The position numbers and the translations under genes are program-made. From the NCBI RefSeq assembly GCF_015057245.1, contig NZ_SVET01000005.1, positions 124,001 to 188,000 of the forward strand: DNA of 64,000 nt, written 5' to 3'. Under the pieces are notes generated by a model. It was not told where the DNA came from. It saw only the letters and a list, made by a program, of their open reading frames with translations, and ran no database searches. Positions 57,664 through 64,000 of this stretch are shown here, piece by piece (the first letter of the stretch is position 1; the number at the start of each line of letters is the position of its first letter). This stretch comes from Pseudobutyrivibrio ruminis (GTDB lineage Bacteria > Bacillota > Clostridia > Lachnospirales > Lachnospiraceae).

Positions 57664-58755
57664 TTACAAAGCATTTATCAAGTGCTGAGCGATTGCTGCA
57701 TATCCAGCATCGTTTGGATGACCAGCAAGGAAGGAACCGATTGTATATACAGTGCCATCTGGTGCTGTATATTGATCACCTTCTTGAAGCTGATATTCTG
57801 CAACACCCTGAATATCTGAAAGGCTTACATAAGTACAGCCCATTTCTGAAGCAACTTCTTTTTTAGTACTAATGATACTGCTATATTTCCAGAAATTATC
57901 AAGCATTACGATACGAGCGTTAGGATTATAAGATTTGATATATGTAATCATATCCTCTAAATCTTCTTTGAAATGAGTTTCGTGTCCCTTAACATTCTCA
58001 CCTAATTCAATAACGATAGTGCTGTATTGATAATTCGTGATGTATGGATCCAAGTCATCAAGCTCGTAATTCCTAGTGTTTGAGAACTCCCAAGCTCTAA
58101 GCGACATACAATCGTATGATGAGTATCCCTTGGCAGCTACAGTCAAATGAACATAATCAGTGGCAGGTGCTGATGCGCCGCATCCCCATCCTGAACCCCA
58201 CCAGTCAGATGTGGCTGGATAGAAGGTGATGGAATTTCCTATGAAAAGGATGTCCTTTGATGCTGTAGGTACAGACTTTGTTGCAGAAGGAACTGGTATG
58301 TCGATGTATTCTTCTGAAACATCATCAAAAGCAATATAGCCGTAATCTCCATTAATCTTTATTTTGTAGTAATCAGTTTCATTGCAAGTGCCAACCACAG
58401 AGATTCTAGAATCGATGGAAAGAGTACCAATGATTTCGGCTGTGTCGTATGGCTCTTCGCGAACAGTGGCGTCAGATTGAGCAAAATAAGTAGCCTCTAA
58501 ATCTGTAAAGGCATATTCGTCAGCTGGAAGCTCCTCATCGGTTTCTTCTTCAGCTTCTTCTGCTTCCTCTAAGGCTGCAGCCTCCTGTTCAGCTTCTATG
58601 CTTTCCTGTTCTTTTAGTTTTTCATCAGCCAATTTGTTTTGATAAATTACAAGAGAACAAAAGGCAATCACTAGAACAACCAATGATATCCAAAGGATTA
58701 CTATTAGTTTTTTTCTCAAAATAATTCTCCAATCATCATAATATTTAGATTTCAA
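57664..58755 (-). CDS. Secreted SH3-like domain plus SGNH hydrolase protein
   Basis: The product is 363 aa. A membrane anchor spans residues about 14-38, then a Glu/Ala-rich linker, a bacterial SH3 domain (about 90-150, VREEPYDTAEIIGTLSIDSR) and an SGNH/GDSL domain. The latter has ILFIGNSITFYP (nucleophile Ser), VIELGEN (block III-like) and AGHPNDAGYAAIA (catalytic His with Asp). It could remove acyl groups from wall or capsule polymers made by the convergent acylation operon. The promoter region is shared with the divergent nrtR gene. Confidence 0.82.
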   Translation of the reverse strand: MKSKYYDDWRIILRKKLIVILWISLVVLVIAFCSLVIYQNKLADEKLKEQESIEAEQEAAALEEAEEAEEETDEELPADEYAFTDLEATYFAQSDATVREEPYDTAEIIGTLSIDSRISVVGTCNETDYYKIKINGDYGYIAFDDVSEEYIDIPVPSATKSVPTASKDILFIGNSITFYPATSDWWGSGWGCGASAPATDYVHLTVAAKGYSSYDCMSLRAWEFSNTRNYELDDLDPYITNYQYSTIVIELGENVKGHETHFKEDLEDMITYIKSYNPNARIVMLDNFWKYSSIISTKKEVASEMGCTYVSLSDIQGVAEYQLQEGDQYTAPDGTVYTIGSFLAGHPNDAGYAAIAQHLINAL

Positions 58756-58803
58756 GTATTAAGTATATCATAAATAAGAATAGTAAGAAATATTGATTAA
58801 TGA

Positions 58804-58837
58804 TTGACAAAATATAAAACAGGTAGTACATTACTAC
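58804..58837 (+). promoter_or_regulatory. nrtR-nadE promoter with NrtR-type operator
   Basis: TTGACA (58804-58809), 17 nt, TACATT (58827-58832). The perfect palindrome GTAGTA-CAT-TACTAC (58823-58837) covers the whole -10 box, so binding there would block transcription. Confidence 0.7.
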
Positions 58838-58876
58838 TATGGAATTATTGATTATGAGGGAAAATAGGAGGATAAG

Positions 58877-59689
58877 ATGGAGTATAAAGACAAGAACGGT
58901 CTAACAGAAAAAGAATTTCTTGCACAGTACAGCCCAGGAGATTATCCTAGACCATCCGTAACAGTAGATATGATGGTATTAGGACCTAAAAAAGATTATT
59001 CTGGCTTAAAGATATTACTTATAAAAAGAGGAGCTCATCCTTTCATTAATTGTTGGGCACTTCCAGGTGGATTCGTACACGAGGATGAATCATGCTATGA
59101 GGCGGCAGCCCGCGAGCTTAAGGAGGAGACAGGTCTTAAGAATGTATTCCTTGAGCAGGTTTACACATTCTCAAAGCCTAACAGAGATCCTCGTACACGT
59201 GTAATGAGTGTTGCTTACATGGCACTCTCTCCAGTTGCACCACCAGTAAGAGGCGGTGATGATGCATTGGAAGCTGCATGGTTTGACTTCGAGTTTACAG
59301 ACAATATGCTTCGCATTTTCAATGACGATATTGGTGTAGAGATTGTATATCAGCTTTCTACAAAGCGTTTCCAAAACGGAAATGTTAGATATGCAAACAC
59401 TGTAGCATCGCAAAAGAGCAAATCTCAGTTGGCATTTGATCATGACGAGATTATTGTTGAGTCTATGATTAAGCTTAGAAGAGAAATCGAATATACTGAC
59501 CTTCCATTCAGTATGGCAAACAAAGAGTTTACACTTCCTGATTTACAGGTAATCTATGAATTACTTTTAGGTCACAGCCTTTACAAGGCCAACTTTAGAA
59601 TCATGGTTGCTGATAGAATTGAGCCAGTTGGTAAGAAAGAAAAGTCAATTGTCGGACGTAGAATGTCGGAATTATATCGACTGAAATAA
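58877..59689 (+). CDS. nrtR: NrtR-type Nudix regulator of NAD metabolism
   Basis: The product is 270 aa. The N-terminal Nudix domain contains an intact Nudix box starting GGFVHEDESCYEAAAREL and ending KEETGL (residues 64-87). The C-terminal third (about 190-270, LPDLQVIYELLLGHSLYKAN, then FRIMVADRI) is the winged helix of NrtR proteins, which repress NAD biosynthesis genes and respond to ADP-ribose or related ligands. nadE follows at 11 nt, and a palindrome overlaps the promoter, supporting autoregulation. Confidence 0.88.
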   Translation: MEYKDKNGLTEKEFLAQYSPGDYPRPSVTVDMMVLGPKKDYSGLKILLIKRGAHPFINCWALPGGFVHEDESCYEAAARELKEETGLKNVFLEQVYTFSKPNRDPRTRVMSVAYMALSPVAPPVRGGDDALEAAWFDFEFTDNMLRIFNDDIGVEIVYQLSTKRFQNGNVRYANTVASQKSKSQLAFDHDEIIVESMIKLRREIEYTDLPFSMANKEFTLPDLQVIYELLLGHSLYKANFRIMVADRIEPVGKKEKSIVGRRMSELYRLK

Positions 59690-59700
59690 GGAGCATAACG

Positions 59701-60450
59701 ATGAGAGAGTTTAATGTTGAAGATCAAACAAAGAAGCTGATTGAGTACACAAGAGAATGGTTTAACAAATTCGGAGATAACACAAGAGCAGTTATTGGTA
59801 TCTCTGGTGGCAAGGATTCATCTGTAACAGCAGCTATTTTAAAAGAGGCACTTGGAGCAGATAGAGTAGTTGGAATCATTATGCCAAATGGCGAGATGTC
59901 AGATTTGGCAGATGCTAAAATGCTTGTAGATTTCCTTGGAATACCAAACGAAGTAGTACCTATTACAGATTACTACAACGCAGCCATTGCTACTTTTGAA
60001 AAGGCCAGTTCCTTTGAAGTAACAAAGGATTTACGTATCAATTTGGCACCACGTCTTCGTATGTCTACTTTGTACGCAGTTGCACAGGGACAGCCAGTTA
60101 CCTCATTTGTTGTTAACACATGCAATGCTTCAGAGGATTACGTTGGATATTCAACAAAGTACGGCGATGCAGCAGGTGATGTTTCATTGCTTCAGGATTT
60201 CACAGTAACAGAGGTTCTTCAGATTGGAGAATATTTGGGACTTCCAAATGAGTTAGTACACAAGACACCTTCTGATGGATTATCAGGAATGTCAGATGAA
60301 GATAAGCTTGGATTTAAGTATGCTCAGCTTGATGAATATATTTCAGATTCCAACGCCGACATTCCAGCCGACGTTAGAGAATCAATCGATAGAAAGCATG
60401 TGGCAAATCTTCATAAGCTTCAGTTAATGCCTGCATACAAGAGACATTAA
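59701..60450 (+). CDS. nadE: Ammonia-dependent NAD+ synthetase
   Basis: The product is 249 aa. The ATP-pyrophosphatase loop GISGGKDSS lies at residues 33-41. PLR-like segments NLAPRLRMSTLYAVAQ, NTCNASEDYVGYSTKYGDAA and HKTPSDGLSGMSDEDKLGF match the NadE signature. There is no glutaminase domain, so it uses free ammonia to amidate deamido-NAD+. It is in an operon with nrtR and convergent to ylmH. Confidence 0.94.
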   Translation: MREFNVEDQTKKLIEYTREWFNKFGDNTRAVIGISGGKDSSVTAAILKEALGADRVVGIIMPNGEMSDLADAKMLVDFLGIPNEVVPITDYYNAAIATFEKASSFEVTKDLRINLAPRLRMSTLYAVAQGQPVTSFVVNTCNASEDYVGYSTKYGDAAGDVSLLQDFTVTEVLQIGEYLGLPNELVHKTPSDGLSGMSDEDKLGFKYAQLDEYISDSNADIPADVRESIDRKHVANLHKLQLMPAYKRH

Positions 60451-60459
60451 TTACAGCAG

Positions 60460-61227
60460 CTATCGGCCGAAGATTTCTACCACAAGGTTGAGCTTGCCTT
60501 TTCTAGACAGGCCACCTTCTTCTACAAGGTTAAATTTACCGAAGCCACGGACAGATACCGAATCTCCAGCAGAGAGAATCTTGTCGTTGTTTTCGACAAT
60601 GTGCCCATTAACCGATACCTTTTTCTCGGTGAAATATGGAATTGTGTCTTTGCGGCTTAGGTTATAAACTTTAGAAATAACAGCATCAGCTCTAGGGGAT
60701 GCTACCTGTATGGTGGTTTCCTTTAGGGCTGATTTTTTATATGACTCAGGCAATTCTGAAATGGAGCACTTAACAGAATTACGTCCTACGGAAACAAAGT
60801 TTTCTAGAAGATAATCGGCAGTAGATTCATCGGCGTAGATATATGCATCCATGCCATCTACAAAGATATCACCAAACTTTTTTCTATCCATGCCAAGGCT
60901 CATGAGAGAGCCCAGGTAGTCTCTGTGGGTGTATTCTTTTGCAAATTTCTTGGCAAGAGGCTCTACCTTGATACACTTAATTGGGAAATCAATTTCGTAT
61001 CCAAAATCTGCTTCACTTCCAAAGCGAACCATTTTACGCTCGCAATTTTCATATCCACCAAACAAATCGTATTTGATAGGTGCAAAGGATTTGTCTCTTG
61101 CAGCCTGATAAAGTACATCCTGCTGGGATAGGCTGAGAAAATCACTGAAGGTATAAATGTTATTTTGATAGGCTCTGTTGGAAAGCTCTATTAATCGTTT
61201 ATATAAAAGCTGATCGTCGTCGTTCAT
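60460..61227 (-). CDS. ylmH: YlmH-type S4-domain RNA-binding protein
   Basis: The product is 255 aa. An N-terminal domain (RLIELSNRAYQNNIYTFSDF, later FGDIFVDGMDAYIY) is followed by a C-terminal S4 domain (ASPRADAVISKVYNLSRKDT, VSVNGHIVENNDKILSAGDS, VRGFGKF). This is the YlmH/RqcP2 family. Members act in ribosome-associated quality control or cell-division gene clusters; here the gene stands alone. Its stop lies 9 nt from the nadE stop. Confidence 0.88.
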   Translation of the reverse strand: MNDDDQLLYKRLIELSNRAYQNNIYTFSDFLSLSQQDVLYQAARDKSFAPIKYDLFGGYENCERKMVRFGSEADFGYEIDFPIKCIKVEPLAKKFAKEYTHRDYLGSLMSLGMDRKKFGDIFVDGMDAYIYADESTADYLLENFVSVGRNSVKCSISELPESYKKSALKETTIQVASPRADAVISKVYNLSRKDTIPYFTEKKVSVNGHIVENNDKILSAGDSVSVRGFGKFNLVEEGGLSRKGKLNLVVEIFGR

Positions 61228-61317
61228 ACCGTTTCCTTTCTAGGTAATTTATCTATCAATTATACTGAAAATGTTATAAAATAGCACTTAGTTTTAGACA
61301 GAAAATGGAGCAATTAA

Positions 61318-61962
61318 ATGAGCAAGATACATACTGATGGATTGATTTTTGACATGGATGGAACGATCTGGGACAACACACCACTGTTCGCTGCAAGCTG
61401 GGAAAGAGCCTGCAAGGATAAAGGGTATGATGTTAAGTTCACTCCAGCCAAGCTTCAGCAGCTTTTTGGAAAGACAATGACAGACATTGCTGATGCCTGT
61501 ATTCCTGACGAAGATCCAAATCGCAGATACGATACAGTAAAGCTCTGCGAAGAATATGAGATGCAGGATTTGGCACAGTCAGAGGGGGATACAACATATG
61601 AAGGCTTGGAGGAAACACTTGAGACACTTTGCAAAAAGACAAAGCTTTTTATAGTAAGCAATTGCCAGCAGGGATATATCGAATCTTTCCTGGAGAGAAG
61701 TGGTTATGGAAAGTATTTCACTGACTTCATTTGTTATGGTGACAATGGCCTTGGAAAAGCTGATAACATAAAAGGAATTGCCAAGAAAAATGGTTTGAAG
61801 AAACCGGTATACATCGGGGATATTCAAGGCGATAAGGATGCTTGCGATGCAGCGGGGGTTGATTTCATCTGGGCAGCATACGGATATGGCGATTCAGTAG
61901 ATGGATACGCAGCAAAGGTGGATGACATAAAAGATTTAGGAGGTATTATTGATGGGATTTAA
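61318..61962 (+). CDS. HAD-superfamily phosphatase (Gph-like)
   Basis: The product is 214 aa. Motif I is FDMDGTIWDN (D12, D14), motif II is FIVSNCQQGY, and motif III/IV is GLGKADNIKGIAKKNGL with YIGDIQGDKDACDAAG. The alpha-helical C1 cap sits between motifs I and II. It resembles phosphoglycolate phosphatase-like enzymes; the substrate is not assignable. It overlaps the next gene by 11 nt. Confidence 0.85.
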   Translation: MSKIHTDGLIFDMDGTIWDNTPLFAASWERACKDKGYDVKFTPAKLQQLFGKTMTDIADACIPDEDPNRRYDTVKLCEEYEMQDLAQSEGDTTYEGLEETLETLCKKTKLFIVSNCQQGYIESFLERSGYGKYFTDFICYGDNGLGKADNIKGIAKKNGLKKPVYIGDIQGDKDACDAAGVDFIWAAYGYGDSVDGYAAKVDDIKDLGGIIDGI

Positions 61963-62371
61963 TGTTGGAAAATTGTTTGAGGATGTAGCATATCTTAGCA
62001 AGGTCCACAACAAAAAGGACTATGAAAAACAGATGGATATGTTTAATCAGCAAAGATATGATTTGCTAAAGGATTTGGTGGAAGCTGATGATGTGGAAGC
62101 TAGCGCAAAGGAGCTTTGCGAGGATGTAACAGCTGCATTCAAAAAGTTTGGCAAGGTAAGAGGCGCTGACTTAATGAATCTGAATTACTTCATGATTTAT
62201 TATGTGTTCCCAGCTATTCTTACAAACGAAGAAAACGGCAAGGAAATCTGTGACAAGCTAAAGGATACTTGGAATAATCATTTCAAATCTACTATTAACT
62301 ACACAGATTATGAGACCTTACGAGATGGATTCCAGACAAAGATTTTTGGTATTCCAATCGGCAAAAACTAA
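61952..62371 (+). CDS. Hypothetical 139-aa helical protein
   Basis: It starts at 61952 (MGFNVGKLFEDVAYLSKVHN) with AGGAGGT 7 nt upstream, inside the 3' end of the HAD gene. It is all-helical, with no membrane segment and no recognised family. A feature is LMNLNYFMIYYVFPAILTNE followed by the terminal KIFGIPIGKN. It is probably coexpressed with the HAD phosphatase and the following AlaX-like gene. Confidence 0.65.
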   Translation: MGFNVGKLFEDVAYLSKVHNKKDYEKQMDMFNQQRYDLLKDLVEADDVEASAKELCEDVTAAFKKFGKVRGADLMNLNYFMIYYVFPAILTNEENGKEICDKLKDTWNNHFKSTINYTDYETLRDGFQTKIFGIPIGKN

Positions 62372-62383
62372 GGGTGAATATTT

Positions 62384-63541
62384 ATGAAAACAATAGCACT
62401 TTATGATGAAGATGCATTTGCAAAGGATTTTACAGCTAAGGTAATTTCTTGCGATGAAACTGTAAAAGAGGATCAAAAGCTTTATAAGGTTGTTCTTGAT
62501 AAGTCTTTGTTTTTCCCTGAGCAGGGAGGACAGACCAGCGACATAGGTCATTTGGATGAGCATCCGGTGGTTGATGTACAGATTGAGGGCGATACAGTTT
62601 ACCATTACTGCAAAGGGGGCTTCCTGATTGGTGAGGAAGTTCATGGAGTGATTGATTGGGACCATCGTTTTTCAAATATGCAGCAGCACACAGGAGAGCA
62701 TATTTTTACAGGACTTGCTCACAATGAATATGGCGCTGAAAATGTTGGATTCCACCTTAGCGACAATACGGTCACACTTGATCTGAATATAGAGCTTTCA
62801 GAGGATATGGTTGAGCATATCGAAAGAAAGGCAAATGAAATCATAGCTGCAGATGTGGCAGTCAAAGCATATTATCCACAGCAGGAATTGCTTGGAGCAA
62901 TAGCCTACAGAAGTAAAAAAGAGATTGATGGTCCAGTTCGATTGGTGGAAATCGAAGGAGTTGATCTATGCGCCTGCTGTGCGCCACATGTTAAAAGCAC
63001 TGGCCAGGTTGGCATGCTAAAGGTAGTTTCCTTTGAGAAATACAAAGGCGGAACAAGAATCTATATCCTTTGTGGATTAAGAGCCTTAGACGACTACAAT
63101 CGTCGTATGAAATTGCTGGCTAAAGCGTACCGCACATTGAGCTGCAAAGAGGATGAAGTACCAGATAAGATCATTTCATTGATGGATGAAGGCAAGCAGT
63201 TGAAATATCGCATAAGCGATATCAAATCAGGAATACTGATGAATCAAATAGAAAGTTATCCATCTGATATTCCTGATATCACAATCTTCTCTGAAGATTT
63301 AGATGCAAAGATAATGCGTGATGGAGTAAACACTTTAGTTGAAAAGCATGATGGCTTGTGCTGCATATTCTCAGGAAATGACGATGATGGCTACAACTTT
63401 GTAATTGGAAGCAAGACCAGGGACTGCGCAGCAATTGCAGCAGGAATGCGAGAGCTTTTAGGAGCCAAAGGTGGCGGAAGCAAGCAAATGGCTCAAGGTA
63501 GCGTAAATGCTACAAGAAACGAAATTGAGCGAACAATGTAA
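62384..63541 (+). CDS. AlaX-type alanyl-tRNA editing protein (long form with DHHA1)
   Basis: The product is 385 aa. The N-terminal OB-like domain (FFPEQGGQTSDIGHL) precedes the editing core with metal ligands H102 and H106 (HTGEH) and CCAPHVKSTGQVG. The C-terminal domain (GGGSKQMAQGS) is the DHHA1 glycine motif of AlaRS. AlaX proteins hydrolyse Ser-tRNA(Ala) or Gly-tRNA(Ala) formed in error. It follows the preceding gene by 12 nt. Confidence 0.9.
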   Translation: MKTIALYDEDAFAKDFTAKVISCDETVKEDQKLYKVVLDKSLFFPEQGGQTSDIGHLDEHPVVDVQIEGDTVYHYCKGGFLIGEEVHGVIDWDHRFSNMQQHTGEHIFTGLAHNEYGAENVGFHLSDNTVTLDLNIELSEDMVEHIERKANEIIAADVAVKAYYPQQELLGAIAYRSKKEIDGPVRLVEIEGVDLCACCAPHVKSTGQVGMLKVVSFEKYKGGTRIYILCGLRALDDYNRRMKLLAKAYRTLSCKEDEVPDKIISLMDEGKQLKYRISDIKSGILMNQIESYPSDIPDITIFSEDLDAKIMRDGVNTLVEKHDGLCCIFSGNDDDGYNFVIGSKTRDCAAIAAGMRELLGAKGGGSKQMAQGSVNATRNEIERTM

Positions 63542-63558
63542 CAAAAATGCAATATAAT

Positions 63559-63587
63559 GTAACAAATTCGTCAAAATATGGTATACT
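63559..63587 (+). promoter_or_regulatory. Promoter of the last, truncated gene
   Basis: TATACT (63582-63587) has an extended -10 (TGG before it). GTAACA (63559-63564) is a weak -35 at 17 nt. Confidence 0.5.
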
Positions 63588-63618
63588 CTAAAGAAAAATG
63601 GAAAAGGGAAGAGTAGCT

Positions 63619-64000
63619 ATGGAAGGAATGTTTTCACGTTTTGATGATTTACGTAAGCTTATAGTTAAGCTTTATAACAACAAAAATGTTCGTCGATGGA
63701 CAATTGAAATCGTAGTATGTATAGTGGTAGGTCTACTTGCAGGCTGTTTTTCTTATAATGCCCTTCACAAGAAGGATAAAAAACTTACAGTGAGCGAGGA
63801 AAATGCGGTAGCCCAGGAAGAAGCTGTAGAAACAACCGACACAGCAGAATCCACAGAATCCTCAGAGGAGGCTGTGGAAGACAATTCTGTTATCACAGTT
63901 GTGGATCCTGGCGAATACGTTGACACCATCAAAGACTGGTCGTCAGAGGAAATTTCTGCAGCAATTTCTGAGCGCAGCCAATACCTTACAGACAACAAAT
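63619..64000 (+). CDS. Membrane-anchored protein, N-terminal part (truncated by window end)
   Basis: The ATG at 63619 follows AAGGGAAGAG. The reading frame continues to the window end (127 codons). A cytoplasmic head of about 32 residues leads to one transmembrane helix (IEIVVCIVVGLLAGCFSYNA), then an acidic Glu/Thr/Ser linker (residues about 60-95) typical of extracytoplasmic proteins. The functional domain lies beyond the window. Confidence 0.75.
   Translation, partial: MEGMFSRFDDLRKLIVKLYNNKNVRRWTIEIVVCIVVGLLAGCFSYNALHKKDKKLTVSEENAVAQEEAVETTDTAESTESSEEAVEDNSVITVVDPGEYVDTIKDWSSEEISAAISERSQYLTDNK

Noticed and set aside
1..64000. tRNA or rRNA genes
   Set aside because: No cloverleaf-like or rRNA-like segment was recognised on either strand by reading; a covariance search would be decisive.

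Overview
The window looks like a chromosome segment of a Firmicute of the family Lachnospiraceae (Butyrivibrio/Pseudobutyrivibrio/Roseburia-like). The basis is the low-GC codon usage, Gram-positive type Shine-Dalgarno sequences, the secE-nusG-rplKA-rplJL-rpoBC-rpsLG-fusA-tuf order, a THF riboswitch in front of folT, a two-gene SUF system, and flagellar-type promoters. The species call is an inference. No tRNA, rRNA or CRISPR array was seen.

Region 1 (1-15.6 kb) is the conserved transcription/translation block: secE end, nusG, rplK, an L1 leader mimic, rplA, an L10 leader with attenuator, rplJ, rplL, terminator, rpoB, rpoC, terminator, a strong promoter, rpsL, rpsG, fusA, then tuf with its own promoter inside a palindrome.

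Region 2 (15.6-28.5 kb) is accessory and AT-rich. Its first part is an integrative mobilizable element: repressor with palindromic operators, Xis-like protein, tyrosine integrase, replication initiator with origin-like iterons, DnaC-like loader, an oriT-like region and a MobV relaxase. Cargo follows: an Abi_2/AbiF HEPN protein (R-x4-H) with an apparent small RNA gene just downstream. Next comes a cluster of four uncharacterised signal-peptide-less proteins (two unknown, one FliD-like, one calcium-binding) around an Agr-like LytTR/GHKL two-component system. Related 17-bp tyrosine-recombinase-like sites near 15.63 and 28.48 kb may bound the whole 12.9 kb.

Region 3 (28.5-46.5 kb) is chromosomal metabolism: GNAT and U32-like proteins, sstT, an SF1 helicase, an ABC-F ATPase, an amino-acid permease sharing an operator motif with sstT, a minimal sufC-sufB pair, DJ-1, luxS-mtnN, riboswitch-folT-folC, a phosphohexomutase and a P-loop kinase. 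A roughly 85-95 bp hairpin repeat occurs twice in inverted orientation.

Region 4 (46.5-64 kb) holds a YoaS/YozG-like pair with a DUF4173-type membrane protein, another protein of the uncharacterised flagellar-type class, a GntR(YtrA)-ABC-CPBP operon with a perfect operator, a PH-like protein, an extracellular O-acylation locus (acyltransferase 3, MBOAT, DHHW, SGNH), nrtR-nadE with an operator, ylmH, a HAD phosphatase, AlaX and a truncated membrane protein.

The most interesting signals are the AbiF-small RNA pair; sigma-28-like promoters and GGA-loop terminator-like hairpins shared by the leaders of uncharacterised genes at 21.9, 23.5, 27.5 and 49.1 kb (not every gene has both); and matching 21-bp-phased LytTR-type repeats in front of the two-component operon and the FliD-like gene.
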